A stretch of 64,000 nucleotides of DNA from contig NZ_CP130427.1 in the NCBI RefSeq assembly GCF_030518795.1, positions 5,518,001 through 5,582,000 of the forward strand, in the 5' to 3' direction. The position numbers and the translations under genes were made by a program. Numbering within the stretch: the stretch's first letter is position 1; each line of letters opens with the position of its first letter. This DNA comes from Micromonospora sp. NBRC 110009. GTDB lineage: Bacteria > Actinomycetota > Actinomycetes > Mycobacteriales > Micromonosporaceae. This document shows positions 26,205 to 35,478 of this stretch, piece by piece. The notes below the pieces were generated by a model. It saw only the letters and a program-made list of their open reading frames with translations, was not told where the DNA came from and made no database searches.

Positions 26205-27931
26205 GCCGGCTGCCGGTAGCGGACCACGCCGCCGTCCGACGAGAGATGCTGGACCTCGTCGGCCGGGACCGGCGCGCGGTCCTGGTCGTGCTGGTGCTGC
26301 ACGGTGCCGCCGCGATCGCCGGGCTCGCCGCGCCGTGGCTGCTCGGCAGAATCGTCGACCAGGTTGCCGCCGGCGCGGGCGTCGCCACCGTGGACCGCTT
26401 GGCAGTGGCGATCGGCGGATGCGTTCTGGCGCAGGCGCTGCTTTCCCGGTACGCCCAGTACGCCGGTCACCGGTTCGGGGAGCGGGCGGTTGCCCGGTTG
26501 CGCGAGGAGTTCATCCGCAAGACGCTCGGTCTGCCAGTCTCCGTCGTCGAGCGGGCCGGCTCCGGGGACCTCGCCACCCGCAGCTCGGTCGACGTGTCGA
26601 CCGTCGGGACCACGGTCCGTGATGTCGTGCCCACCATCGTCATCGCCTCGGCGCAGCTGACGCTGCTGTTCGGGGCGATCTTCCTGCTGCACCCGATGCT
26701 CGGCCTGGTCGCGCTCGCTGGCCTGCCGCCGATCTGGGCGGCGAGCCGCTGGTACCTGCGGCGGGCCAGCTCCGCCTACCTCGCCGAGGGCGCCGCCACC
26801 GCCGAGCTGACCGAGACGTTGACCACCACCGCCGAGGGCGCGCGCACCGTGGAGGCGCTGCGCCTCACCGACGACCGGATCGTCCACGGCACCGAGCGCA
26901 TCGCCCGGGTGTGGACCACCCGACGGGCGACGCTCGCGCTGCGGACCGTGTTCTACACGATGGTGGAGGCCAGCTATCCGCTGCCGATCGCCGCGGTGCT
27001 GCTGGTCGGCGGATTCTTCCTGTCCAAGGGGATGGTCTCGCTCGGTGAGGTGGTCGCAGCCGCGCTCTATCTCCAGCAGGCGATCGAGCCGTTGGACCGA
27101 ATCCTGCAGTGGACCGAACAGGCGCAGCGCGGCTTCGCATCGCTCGCCCGAGTGCTCGGCGTCGGCCAGGTGCCGCCGGAGCCGCCCGGCAAGGCGTCCG
27201 CGTCACCTGGTGAGCGGCTCGTCGTGCGCGGTGCCCGATTCTCGTACGCCGACGGCCACGACGTCCTGCACGGCATCGACCTGGAGGTACGGCCCGGCGA
27301 GCGGCTCGCCGTCGTCGGCCCGTCGGGTGCCGGGAAGTCCACCCTGGCCCGGCTGCTGGCCGGGATCGACGCGCCGCGAAGCGGCGTGGTCAGCATCGGC
27401 GGCTGCCCGGTCACCGACCTGGACCCCGCCGAGCGCCGCCGCCGGATCGCCCTGGTCACTCAGGAACACCACGTATTCATCGGCTCGGTGCGCGACAACC
27501 TGGCCTTCGCCGCGCCGCACGCGTCCGACGACCAGATGCGGTCCGCGCTGGTCGCCGTCGGCGCCGACTGGTACGCCGAGATGCCCGACGGCCTCGACAC
27601 GGAACTCGGCGACGGGGCCACGCAGCTCGGGGCCGCCGATGCGCAGCAGCTCGCCCTGGCCCGGCTGGTGCTCGCCGACCCGCACACGCTGATCCTCGAC
27701 GAGGCGACCGCGGCGCTGGATCCGACCACCGCCCGGCGAACCGAGCAAGCGTTGGCCGCCGTGCTCACCGGCCGGACCGTCATCGCGATCGCGCACCGGC
27801 TCAACACCGCGCACGACGCCGACCGGGTCGCCGTGATGGAGGACGGCCGGATCATCGAACTCGGCAGCCACGATGAACTCGTCCGCGCCGACGGGGCGTA
27901 CGCCTCCCTCTGGCGCTCCTGGCACAACTGA
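26201..27931 (+). CDS. ABC exporter half with intact Walker motifs
   Basis: The product has 576 residues from a GTG overlapping the previous stop. Six membrane helices are followed by a nucleotide-binding domain with a perfect Walker A GPSGAGKST (373-381), Q-loop Gln421, Walker B LILDEAT (497-503) and switch His in AIAHRLN. The signature position instead reads LGAADAQQLALARL (476-489) in place of LSGGQ. It therefore complements its partner: only the composite site made from this Walker A/B and the partner's LSGGQ can be canonical. Confidence 0.88.
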   Translation: MSRLPVADHAAVRREMLDLVGRDRRAVLVVLVLHGAAAIAGLAAPWLLGRIVDQVAAGAGVATVDRLAVAIGGCVLAQALLSRYAQYAGHRFGERAVARLREEFIRKTLGLPVSVVERAGSGDLATRSSVDVSTVGTTVRDVVPTIVIASAQLTLLFGAIFLLHPMLGLVALAGLPPIWAASRWYLRRASSAYLAEGAATAELTETLTTTAEGARTVEALRLTDDRIVHGTERIARVWTTRRATLALRTVFYTMVEASYPLPIAAVLLVGGFFLSKGMVSLGEVVAAALYLQQAIEPLDRILQWTEQAQRGFASLARVLGVGQVPPEPPGKASASPGERLVVRGARFSYADGHDVLHGIDLEVRPGERLAVVGPSGAGKSTLARLLAGIDAPRSGVVSIGGCPVTDLDPAERRRRIALVTQEHHVFIGSVRDNLAFAAPHASDDQMRSALVAVGADWYAEMPDGLDTELGDGATQLGAADAQQLALARLVLADPHTLILDEATAALDPTTARRTEQALAAVLTGRTVIAIAHRLNTAHDADRVAVMEDGRIIELGSHDELVRADGAYASLWRSWHN

Positions 27932-28362
27932 AGCCCGGCGAACAGTCAGTCAGAGGCCCTCGTAGGTCGGCCGAATGGGCGTGCATCTAGAGGTCGCGGA
28001 CGGTGCGGCTCCTCCGCCAGGGGCTGTATCCCGGCGTCCCACCGCGACGCGGCCGTGACCGCCGCGTCCAACTGCGCGGCGGTTGACCGCCTCGGCGGGC
28101 GGCCCTGGGCGGAGCAGCCGCTCGGCTGCGGCCAGCTGGGACCGGACCCCCGCGGTTGGCGCCGCCGGGCACATGTAGGTAGTTCGACAACGCCGCCGAC
28201 GACCACCGGCTCCGGGCGAACTTCCCGACCGACGTCGCTGCGGAACCCGGCTCGCCGACCCCCACTTCAGCCAGCTAGAGCGAGCGGCGCAGGGGTGAAC
28301 GGGCCATCCACCGTCGAAGCTGAGGGGCTCCGCTGTGTGGCGTGGGTGATGCGTTCGTTGCG
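27932..28362. other. Non-coding or decayed stretch
   Basis: No convincing gene or RNA lies here. On the minus strand two frames contain protein-like pieces next to one another (SQLAAAERLLRPG and AQLDAAVTAASRWDAGIQPL). This could mean a frameshifted remnant ending near 27950, but I cannot assign a family. Confidence 0.25.
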
Positions 28363-28590
28363 CTATCCCCGTTGCTGGGCCCGTCCGCCATCCACGAAGC
28401 TGCCACTGTTGATCTGCTTCACGAACTCGCCCCAGGCCGCGGGTGGGAACGTCAAAGGTGCACCGAACCGGTCCTTGGAGTCGCGTACGGCGACAATGCC
28501 GGGGAGGTTCGTGGCGACCTCGACGCACTCGCCGCCGTTGCCGCCGCTGCGGGTGCTCTTGCGCCAGATGGCGCCCGTCAGGTCAGTCAT
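28363..28590 (-). CDS. DUF397 protein (Scr1 partner)
   Basis: A 75-residue protein with the family-typical layout: TGAIWRKSTRSGGNGGECVE near the N-terminus, then VAVRDSKDRFGAPLTFPPAA with WGEFVKQI at the end. DUF397 proteins are small partners of Scr1-type regulators and are numerous in Streptomyces and relatives, where some pairs behave like toxin-antitoxin modules or affect development. The ATG at 28590 lies inside the end of the upstream regulator gene (8-nt overlap), so the two are co-translated. Confidence 0.85.
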   Translation of the reverse strand: MTDLTGAIWRKSTRSGGNGGECVEVATNLPGIVAVRDSKDRFGAPLTFPPAAWGEFVKQINSGSFVDGGRAQQRG

Positions 28591-29473
28591 GCCGCAGCTC
28601 CCCGATGATCCCCTTGATCGTGTCTCTCGATTCTGCCTCACTTTGCGCGAGCTGAGCGACGCTCGCAAACGCCTCCTCGTAGGCCCGCAGCTCGGCGGGC
28701 TTGTCGAGGTAGAGCGCGCCGGTTAGCGATTCGCTGTAGACGACCGACGGCTCGGGTGCCGCTCGGCCGCCCTTCGTGACGGGGAAGTCCAGGATGAGGA
28801 AGGATCCGGCGACCGCGCCGAGGTGCGGCCCGGCGGCGAGCGGCACCACCCGCACCGAGACATTGGGTCGCTCGGAGGCTTCGAGTAGGCCGGTGAGCTG
28901 CCCGATCATGACGGCCCGTCCGCCGACTCTGCGCCGCAGCACGGCCTCGGAGATCACCGCGTCCAGCCGGGGCGGATGCGGCAACCGGCGGCTCAGCAGG
29001 TTCTGCCGTTGCAGGCGTACCTGGACGGCGTGCTCGCGGTCCTCGCCGGTCGCCGCGGGCTGGTCGATGCGCGCCAGTGCCTGGATGTATTCGCGGGTCT
29101 GCAGTAGACCGGGGATGACGGTCTCCTGGTACTGGCGAAGCGTGGCGGCGGCGGATTCCAGGCCGACGTACAGCTCGAACCAGCTCGGCACCGCGTCCCC
29201 GTGCGCGTGCCACCAGCCCTTCGACTTCGTCTCCGCGGCCAGCCCCTTCATCGCCTCGGTCAGCTCCGCCGAGACCCCGTACAGCTCGCACATCGCCTTG
29301 ACGTCGAGCACCCGGACGGCGCCCAGGCCGCTCTCGATGCGCCAGATCTTCTGCCGGCTGTATTCGAGTGCTTCGGCGGCGGCGTCGAGCGTCACGCCGG
29401 CTTCGGTGCGGTACTGGCGCAGCAGTCGGCCGAGCTGCCGGCGTGGCACGGTCGATCCGATCTCCTCGACCAT
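28583..29473 (-). CDS. Scr1-family XRE regulator with DUF5753 domain
   Basis: The product has 296 residues. An N-terminal helix-turn-helix (RRQLGRLLRQYRTEAGVTLD, then AAEALEYSRQKIWRIESG) is followed by a long DUF5753 domain containing YQETVIPGLLQTREYIQAL and VRVVPLAAGPHLG. This is the standard Scr1-type actinobacterial regulator paired with DUF397. Start 29473 has GGGAG about 9 nt upstream and a plausible promoter (TTGACT-17-TAGGAG) at 29525-29553. The pair is chromosomal in style and probably autoregulated, but no operator was identified. Confidence 0.88.
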   Translation of the reverse strand: MVEEIGSTVPRRQLGRLLRQYRTEAGVTLDAAAEALEYSRQKIWRIESGLGAVRVLDVKAMCELYGVSAELTEAMKGLAAETKSKGWWHAHGDAVPSWFELYVGLESAAATLRQYQETVIPGLLQTREYIQALARIDQPAATGEDREHAVQVRLQRQNLLSRRLPHPPRLDAVISEAVLRRRVGGRAVMIGQLTGLLEASERPNVSVRVVPLAAGPHLGAVAGSFLILDFPVTKGGRAAPEPSVVYSESLTGALYLDKPAELRAYEEAFASVAQLAQSEAESRDTIKGIIGELRHD

Positions 29474-29524
29474 CCGAGCACTCCCTGATTCCGTCTTGCA
29501 ACACTGCGTGACGCTACTCTGAAA

Positions 29525-29553
29525 CTCCTACAGGTTGCAGTAAAGAAAGTCAA
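29525..29553 (-). promoter_or_regulatory. Probable promoter of the Scr1-family regulator
   Basis: On the minus strand TTGACT (29553-29548) and TAGGAG (29530-29525) are separated by 17 nt, in an AT-richer patch unusual for this DNA. Transcription would start near 29518, about 45 nt before the start codon at 29473. The -10 box is a weak match. Confidence 0.35.
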
Positions 29554-29740
29554 TACATCGGGTGAGAAATCTCCTGTGGAACGTTGCATCGTGGCTGCGC
29601 GTTGTCACAAGCTGGATACCAAGAGCCGTGCTGCCGTACCGCTGAATGGAGCTGCGGCGGCAGGGCCGGGTGGGTCCGCTCGTGCGGGGAGGGCGGGTGG
29701 CCCCACCCATCCATGTCCGACGTAGAGGGAGGTCAGCGGC

Positions 29741-30040
29741 ATGATCGTCCGCAGCCAGCGATCGGTCCGGGGGAGCGGAGCGACCTACCGCTCCGGCGCG
29801 TACACCAGTCTGCTGCCGTGGCAGGTGCGGGAGCGCCGCTTCAGGCCGGTCGGGCTCGGACGCCGCGGCCTCGACCCCCACGACGTGTACGCGTTCCTCG
29901 ACCGGGTCGCCGGCGACCTGGCCGCCGCCTACGCCGCCCTGGCCGCCAGTCGCCGGGAGACCGCCATCGTCAAGGACGCGCTGCGCCGCTGGCAGTCCGA
30001 CCAGGCCCGCGCCCGCGACGCCCGGGGACACCAGCGGTGA
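29741..30040 (+). CDS. DivIVA-domain-like small protein
   Basis: A 99-residue protein. After a basic N-terminus, FRPVGLGRRGLDPHDVYAFL with the following DRVAGDLAAAYAALAASRRE matches the short DivIVA-type motif, in which the segment before the coiled coil contains a GxRGxDxxDVxxFL pattern. GGGAGG lies upstream of the ATG. It could bind membrane or a polar scaffold, but it is much shorter than true DivIVA/Wag31. It overlaps the next gene by GTGA. Confidence 0.7.
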   Translation: MIVRSQRSVRGSGATYRSGAYTSLLPWQVRERRFRPVGLGRRGLDPHDVYAFLDRVAGDLAAAYAALAASRRETAIVKDALRRWQSDQARARDARGHQR

Positions 30041-30288
30041 CCCAGCGGTACGTCATCCACCTGCCGATCGTCGCCCACGACCTGCCCGCCGCGCAGCGCC
30101 TGGCCCGGGTGGTCGGCCGCTGGCTGCTCGTCCTGCCGCTGGCCGAGCCCGGCGGCACCACCGTCTCCAGCGAGGACGACCAGAACGTACGCCACTGGGT
30201 CTTCTGCGACGCGCTGCTGCCCGGTGGTCGGCGCTGCCTGCTCCGCGCCGACCACGACGGCCCCTGCGCCCGCCGCCTGCGCCGCTGA
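30037..30288 (+). CDS. Hypothetical protein coupled to the DivIVA-like gene
   Basis: An 83-residue protein from a GTG overlapping the preceding stop. The N-terminal half (YVIHLPIVAHDLPAAQRLAR) may form a strand-helix unit. The C-terminal half holds spaced Cys/His residues (WVFCDALLPGGRRCLLRADH, then DGPCARRL), suggesting a small zinc-binding fold. No family is recognised. Confidence 0.6.
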   Translation: MTQRYVIHLPIVAHDLPAAQRLARVVGRWLLVLPLAEPGGTTVSSEDDQNVRHWVFCDALLPGGRRCLLRADHDGPCARRLRR

Positions 30289-30423
30289 CGGGGCCGCGTC
30301 GAGCGCGCCTTGATGATTCGCCCGATGGGGATGAGGCAGGGTCACCCCCCGCTGCCGGACGCTGTGAGTAAGGCGCACCGAAACCGGCGGTTCGACGGCG
30401 ATCCGGCCGGAGAGGAGAATCAG

Positions 30424-30837
30424 GTGGAATACGAGGATTTCATCAACGCTGTGGCCCTGCGAGCGAAGGTGTCGACCGATCAGGCGGCGACCCTCACCCG
30501 CGTGACGTTGGAGACGTTGGCAAATCGGATCAGCGCCGGCCAGGCCGAGGACCTCGCCTATCAGCTTCCGGACGGGCTTGACGCCTGCCTGCGCACACCG
30601 CTGAGACGGGAACACGCCACGGCGTCGTTCGGGCTCGAAGAGTTCGTGGAGCGGGTGGCCGACCGCCCGGACCTCGACCGTGCGCTCGCCGGTGCCGGGG
30701 TCCGCGCGGTGCTCACCACGCTACGTGAGGCCGTTACCCGGGACGAGTTCGAAAACGCGATGGCCCAGCTGCCGAACGAGTTCCGGCAGGTCATCGAACC
30801 GGTGGGTGCTGGTGGTGGGCGGCGCCCCGGCCCGTAG
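30424..30837 (+). CDS. DUF2267 protein
   Basis: A 137-residue all-helical protein from a GTG preceded by a GGAGAGGAG-type ribosome binding site. The family pattern is visible: YEDFINAVALRAKVSTDQAA, TLETLANRISAGQAEDLAYQ, LPDGL, then a second repeat ending AVLTTLREAVTRDEFENAMA and LPNEFRQVI. The function of DUF2267 proteins is not established. A second copy with the same layout is at 46254-46667. Confidence 0.85.
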   Translation: MEYEDFINAVALRAKVSTDQAATLTRVTLETLANRISAGQAEDLAYQLPDGLDACLRTPLRREHATASFGLEEFVERVADRPDLDRALAGAGVRAVLTTLREAVTRDEFENAMAQLPNEFRQVIEPVGAGGGRRPGP

Positions 30838-30909
30838 CACAGACAGTTGAGGCAGGCGCAGGTGTGCCGCGTCGCACGCGGGTACGCGGCTGTCGATTGG
30901 GCGTGGAGA

Positions 30910-31458
30910 TCAGCCTTCCAGGTTGACCTCGATCTCCACCTCCACGTCGTCCCGGACCTTGATTGCACCGAAAAGAGCGGAGTAGGGCTTGATGCCGTAC
31001 GACGACTGGGGCACCACCGTGGCGGCGCGGTACCTGTCGGGCGTCACCTCGCGCACGTCGACGTCGATGGGGGCGGCGACCCCGTGGAGGGTGAGCGTTC
31101 CGCTGATCGTGGCATGGTCGTCGCCGGTGACGACGTGGGTGGATTCGAAGGTGGCCGTCGGGTGACGGCCGACGTCCAGCGTCCGCCGGGCATTGTTCTC
31201 GATCTCGCCCCGGTCCTTGTCGGACAGCGGTCGCGCGCCACCGGTGCCCTCCCGTACGGCCAATGATCCCAACTCGATGCGAGCCGTCGCTGTGGCGTCC
31301 GTGGGCCCGGTGTCGGGGATGTCCAGCTCCACCGACCAGTCGGTGACCTCAATGGTCAGGTCGTGTCCGATGGTCGAGCCGACACCGGCGCGGCCGGTAC
31401 GCAGCAGCATGCGCCCGTTGTCCGGGCCGAACCGTAACCGTCCGGTTCTGATCGCCAC
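30910..31458 (-). CDS. YceI-family protein
   Basis: About 182 residues from a GTG at 31458. The start is uncertain because no clear ribosome binding site is seen. It has the YceI lipocalin-like barrel: VGSTIGHDLTIEVTDWSVEL, ATARIELGSLAVREG, TLDVGRHPTATFESTHV, ISGTLTLHGVAAPIDVDV and SSYGIKPYSALFGAIKVRDD. Family members bind isoprenoid-like molecules. This one has no signal peptide, as is common in actinobacteria. It is a single gene. Confidence 0.8.
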   Translation of the reverse strand: MAIRTGRLRFGPDNGRMLLRTGRAGVGSTIGHDLTIEVTDWSVELDIPDTGPTDATATARIELGSLAVREGTGGARPLSDKDRGEIENNARRTLDVGRHPTATFESTHVVTGDDHATISGTLTLHGVAAPIDVDVREVTPDRYRAATVVPQSSYGIKPYSALFGAIKVRDDVEVEIEVNLEG

Positions 31459-31734
31459 CGGCCCAGCGTACGCACCATCACCATCGCCATAGTGGGCGTC
31501 GGGCAATTCGTTCGTCCGATCGGCGGTCCGGCGCTTTCTGCGAGTCGACCCGGACGATTCTCGGATCTGTGCGTCGCCAACGGTCCTGCACCATGGCGAT
31601 GCGCGAACGACCCGACCCAGCGCGGTTGTCGATCGTGTCGGCGACGCCGCGGGCGATTCTTTTCGCTGTGCAGCCAGTTCTCTTCCCGACATGTCTACTG
31701 CGTGGACGGCACCACCGGGACCGACGCCCGGCGT

Positions 31735-32454
31735 TCATCGCCGGGCGCGGTCCTGGACGACGACGGGCGAGGGGGGAATGTCCGCGGTTGGGTACACCCG
31801 GCCGTCCCGCATCGTCACCGTCCGGTCCGCCAGGTGCAGATACTGCAGGTCGTGAGTGACCATGACGGTGGCCACCTGCTGCTCGTGGGTGATGTCGCGC
31901 AGCAGACGCAACACGACCTCGCCGCGATCGTGATCAAGCGCGGAGGTGGGTTCGTCGACCAGCAGCAGGGCGGGGCGTCGCATCAAGGCGCGGGCGACCC
32001 CGACGCGCTGGCGTTCCCCGCCGGAAAGCTGGTGTGGACGCTTGTCCGCCTTACCGCCGAGGCCCACCCGGTCGAGCAGCCCGCGGCCGCGGGCCTCGGC
32101 CCGGCGCCGGGGGGTGCCGGACAGGTGCGCGACGAGCAAGAGCTGGTCGAGGGCGGTGAGCGAGGCCAGCAGGTTGGCCTGTTGGAAGACGAATCCGATC
32201 CGTTCGCGCCGGAGCCGGTCGCGGCCGTTCTGATCGAGCGAGGTGACGTCGTTGCCCTCGATCCGTACCGTGCCGGATTCCGGGGTGGTCAGCGCGCCGG
32301 CGACCGCCAGCAGGCTGGACTTGCCGGAGCCGGACGGACCGGTCACCGCCACCAGCTCAGCCGGTGCGATCCGCAGGTTGACCGCGTCGAGCGCGACCAG
32401 CCGCCGGTCCCCGTCCGGGTAGGTGAGGCGGACGTCGGTGAGGGTGAGAGTCAT
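31735..32454 (-). CDS. ABC transporter ATPase of MacB/LolD type
   Basis: The product has 239 residues. It carries Walker A GPSGSGKSS, Q-loop VFQQ, signature LSGGERQRVGVARAL, Walker B LLLVDEPTSALD and switch His in VTHD. The sequence type (LTYPDGD, LRRERIGFVFQQANLLASLT) is that of ATPases paired with FtsX-like permeases, used in lipoprotein handling, antibiotic export or peptide sensing. It overlaps the permease stop by 4 nt. The pair is divergent from the kinase/regulator pair at 33638-35478, which probably controls it. Confidence 0.9.
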   Translation of the reverse strand: MTLTLTDVRLTYPDGDRRLVALDAVNLRIAPAELVAVTGPSGSGKSSLLAVAGALTTPESGTVRIEGNDVTSLDQNGRDRLRRERIGFVFQQANLLASLTALDQLLLVAHLSGTPRRRAEARGRGLLDRVGLGGKADKRPHQLSGGERQRVGVARALMRRPALLLVDEPTSALDHDRGEVVLRLLRDITHEQQVATVMVTHDLQYLHLADRTVTMRDGRVYPTADIPPSPVVVQDRARR

Positions 32455-33503
32455 CGGGCTGCCCCCAAGGCGGTGAGCGGGTCGACGGTGCTGACCCGGC
32501 GGACGGAGAAGGCGGCGCCGAGCGCGCCGACGGCGAGCATCGCCGCGAGCGGGACGGCGACCGTGGTGGCGTTCAGGACGAACGGCACCACCCGGGCGGC
32601 CACCGCGCCCAGGCCGGCGGCGGCACCGGCGCCGACGGCGGCGCCCACCAGCAGGACGATCCCGGCCTGGGCGAGGGCGTCGCGCAGCAGATAGCTACGG
32701 CTGCCGCCGAGCGCCCGGACCACCGCCAGATCGGTGCCGCGCTGCATGGTCCACACGGTGAAGAAGGCGCCGACAACCAGGGCGGAGACCACCAGCAGCA
32801 GGCCCCGCATCAGGTTGAGTGAGCCCTGCTCTGAGGCGTATCCGCCGACGGCGGTGAACGCCTTGTCGCGGGCGACGGTCGTGACACCGGCGGCGTCGGC
32901 AGCATCGCCGCCGGTCGAGGCGACGGCGGTGATGCTGTCCGTCCGAGCCAGGCCGTGCCAGGTGCTGATCGGGGTGTAGACGACGGGCAGGTGGTTGAGC
33001 GAGGTGGTGGCCACGACCGCTGCCACCCGGACCGGCTGCCCGCCGACGGTGACGGTGTCACCGACCGACACCGACTGCGTCTCGGCCAGGTCGGCGGTGA
33101 GGGCCACCTCGGCCCCGGCCGGTGCCCGGCCCTGCCGCAGTGCCGGGTACAGCGCGGGATCGCCGCCGAGCAGGGTCACCGTCGTGGCACCGCCGTCGGC
33201 TTGCAGGCGGGTGGTCGACGCGCCGAGCGGCCACGCGGTGGTCACTCCCGGCTGCGCCGCCACGGTGGCGACCGCTTCCGGTGACAGGCTGCTGGTGGCG
33301 AAGGACACCTGTTGGCCGTCGGTCGGCCGCTGGAACGAGATGTGGTCGACGGGGAGGGCCGCCACCGCCGACACGCTGGCCGCTCCCAGTCCCGCGGTCA
33401 GCCCGGTCAGCAGCACCACCAGCAACGTCAGCAACGCGATGACGGTGCTCAGGAGGGCGAACCGGCCCCGGGCGAATCGAAGGTCACGTACTGCGATGAA
33501 CAT
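32451..33503 (-). CDS. FtsX-like ABC permease
   Basis: The product has 350 residues. One N-terminal membrane helix is followed by an extracytoplasmic domain of about 200 residues and three C-terminal helices (LLLVVSALVVGAFFTVWTMQ, AQAGIVLLVGAAVGAGAAAG and VAVPLAAMLAVGALGAAFSV). The segment AVVRALGGSRSYLLRDALAQ is the conserved FtsX coupling loop. This is the MacB/FtsX topology. It acts with the downstream ATPase. Confidence 0.88.
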   Translation of the reverse strand: MFIAVRDLRFARGRFALLSTVIALLTLLVVLLTGLTAGLGAASVSAVAALPVDHISFQRPTDGQQVSFATSSLSPEAVATVAAQPGVTTAWPLGASTTRLQADGGATTVTLLGGDPALYPALRQGRAPAGAEVALTADLAETQSVSVGDTVTVGGQPVRVAAVVATTSLNHLPVVYTPISTWHGLARTDSITAVASTGGDAADAAGVTTVARDKAFTAVGGYASEQGSLNLMRGLLLVVSALVVGAFFTVWTMQRGTDLAVVRALGGSRSYLLRDALAQAGIVLLVGAAVGAGAAAGLGAVAARVVPFVLNATTVAVPLAAMLAVGALGAAFSVRRVSTVDPLTALGAAR

Positions 33504-33637
33504 GCCGCAAGCGTTTCCGCCGGTGTCGGCGATGCCATCGCACGGGGGCCGGGACCTGCGGAGGCGAATGAGGCACGGGTGAACCCATCAAAAGTTGGGG
33601 GTCGGGTCGGGCGCTGGCCACTACCGTCGACAGGGCC

Positions 33638-34834
33638 ATGGATCACCAGCAGCCGCGCGTCGCGGCGGTCACGCTGACCCTGCTCCGTCGGGCCGAGCAC
33701 GTCCTGTTCGTCGCTCTGCTGCTGGTCGGCGCCGTGCGCGCCGCACGGTCCGGCCGTCCACCCGTCGGCCTGCTGATCACCGCGGTGGCGGCGGTGGCCC
33801 TGTGGTACGTGCTGGGCGTCGTACTCGCCCGGCACGCCCGGCGACCGGCGGTGGCCGGGCTGTGGTTCGCCGGGCTCACCGCCGGCTGGATCGGGCTGGC
33901 CACGTTGTCGGTGGACTTCGTGTGGCTGGCGTTCGCCCTGTTCCTACTGGCCATGCAGGTGCTCCCGCGGGCGCTCGGGCCGGTGGTCGTCGCGGGGTTG
34001 GCGGCGGTGGCCATCGCCGCGTTCTCGCTCCACGAGGGGAGGTTGAGTCTGCCCGCGGTGCTCGGCCCGGTCATCGGCGCCGGAGTGGCCATCGTGATCA
34101 TGACCGTCTACCGGGATCTCCGGCAGCAGAACGAGCTGACCGCGCGGCTGCTGGCCGACCTCACCGCCGCACAGGGCCAACTCGCCGCTGCGCAGCGGCG
34201 CGCCGGTACCCTCGCCGAGCGGGAGCGGCTCGCCGGCGAGATCCACGACACCGTCGCGCAGAGCCTGTCCACGATCATCCTGCTGGTGAAGTCGACCGCC
34301 GGTCGTTGGCCGGACGCTCCGGTGGCCGCCCGCCGCCACCTGGACGCCGCCGTCGAGGCCGCGCTGTCGGCGTTGGAGGACACCCGGCGGCTCATCCGCG
34401 CCCTCACTCCCGCCCCGCTCGCGGGCCGGCCACTCACCGAGGCCCTCGGGCACCTGGTCGACGGCAGTCGCCGCCTCGGCCTCGACGCGCGCGTCACCGT
34501 CGACGGCCTTCCCTACCCACTGCCCACCCCGGTGGAGGTCGCCCTGCTGCGGGTCGGGCAGGAGGCGATCGCCAACGTGCGCGCGCACGCCGCCGCCGAC
34601 CGGGTGGACCTCACCCTCACCTTCCTGCCCGGGGCGGTCAGCCTCGACGTCGTCGACAACGGGCGGGGGTTCGACCCCGACCAGCCGCTCACCTCGACGA
34701 CCGGCACGGGTCTGGGCCTGGCCACCATGCGCCGGCGACTGGCCGCTGTCGGCGGGGCCCTTGTCGTCGAATCCGCACCGGGGCAGGGCTCCGCGATCAG
34801 CGCTTCCGTCCCGACCGAAGGAGAAACGTCGTGA
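33638..34834 (+). CDS. NarL-type sensor histidine kinase
   Basis: The product has 398 residues. About five N-terminal membrane helices (to about residue 165) form the sensor. The HisKA_3 dimerisation helix follows, with the phospho-acceptor His in LAGEIHDTVAQSLST, then a HATPase_c domain with VVDNGRGFDP and TGLGLATMRRRL. It overlaps the response-regulator gene by 4 nt (GTGA). The short extracytoplasmic loops suggest sensing within the membrane. The divergent FtsX-type ABC transporter is the likely target, as in Bce-like systems. Confidence 0.9.
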   Translation: MDHQQPRVAAVTLTLLRRAEHVLFVALLLVGAVRAARSGRPPVGLLITAVAAVALWYVLGVVLARHARRPAVAGLWFAGLTAGWIGLATLSVDFVWLAFALFLLAMQVLPRALGPVVVAGLAAVAIAAFSLHEGRLSLPAVLGPVIGAGVAIVIMTVYRDLRQQNELTARLLADLTAAQGQLAAAQRRAGTLAERERLAGEIHDTVAQSLSTIILLVKSTAGRWPDAPVAARRHLDAAVEAALSALEDTRRLIRALTPAPLAGRPLTEALGHLVDGSRRLGLDARVTVDGLPYPLPTPVEVALLRVGQEAIANVRAHAAADRVDLTLTFLPGAVSLDVVDNGRGFDPDQPLTSTTGTGLGLATMRRRLAAVGGALVVESAPGQGSAISASVPTEGETS

Positions 34835-35478
34835 CCGAAGCGCCTCGTCCTGCCGACCCGATCCGCCTCCTCATCGTCGACGATCACCCCATCGTCCGTC
34901 GCGGGCTGCGGGCGGCACTGGAAGCCGATCCGGGCATCACGGTCGTCGGGGAGGCCGCCACCGGAATCGACGCGATCGCGCAGGCCGAAGCCGCCACCCC
35001 TCACGTGGTCCTGATGGACCTGCACCTGGGGCCGGGCATCAACGGCGCGGAAGCCACCCGGCAGATCCTGGCCCACCCCCGGCCACCACGGGTGCTGGTC
35101 CTGACCACCTACGACAGCGACGCCGACATCCTGCCCGCCATCACCGCGGGCGCCACGGGATACCTGCTCAAGGACACCGAACCCGACGACCTGCTGGCCG
35201 CCATCCGCTCCGCCGCGGCGGGCGAGACCGTACTCGCGCCCGCCATCGCCACCCGCCTGGTCACCCGCGTACGCACGCCCGGGCGGGCACTGACGCCACG
35301 CGAGATCCAGATCCTGCAGCTGGTCGCCGAGGGCCGCAGCAACCAGGCCATCGCCCGGGCCATGTTCATCACCGAGGCCACCGTCAAGTCCCACCTCGTC
35401 CAGGTGTTCAGCAAGCTCGGTGTCGACAACCGCACCGCCGCGGTCGCCGAAGGCCGCCGCGGCGGGATCATCCCCTAG
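34831..35478 (+). CDS. NarL/LuxR-type response regulator
   Basis: The product has 215 residues. The receiver domain has the acidic pair in LLIVDDHPIVRRG, the phosphorylated Asp in HVVLMDLHLGPG and the conserved Lys in GYLLKDTEP. The C-terminal LuxR helix-turn-helix reads LTPREIQILQLVAEGRSNQA and ITEATVKSHLVQVFSKLGV. The GTG at 34831 overlaps the kinase stop, and GAAGGAG lies upstream. It is the cognate partner of the preceding kinase. Confidence 0.92.
   Translation: MTEAPRPADPIRLLIVDDHPIVRRGLRAALEADPGITVVGEAATGIDAIAQAEAATPHVVLMDLHLGPGINGAEATRQILAHPRPPRVLVLTTYDSDADILPAITAGATGYLLKDTEPDDLLAAIRSAAAGETVLAPAIATRLVTRVRTPGRALTPREIQILQLVAEGRSNQAIARAMFITEATVKSHLVQVFSKLGVDNRTAAVAEGRRGGIIP

Noticed and set aside
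31459..31734. Possible small genes between the YceI and ABC transporter genes
   Set aside because: All frames are Arg/Pro/Ser-rich without ribosome binding sites or conserved-looking segments.
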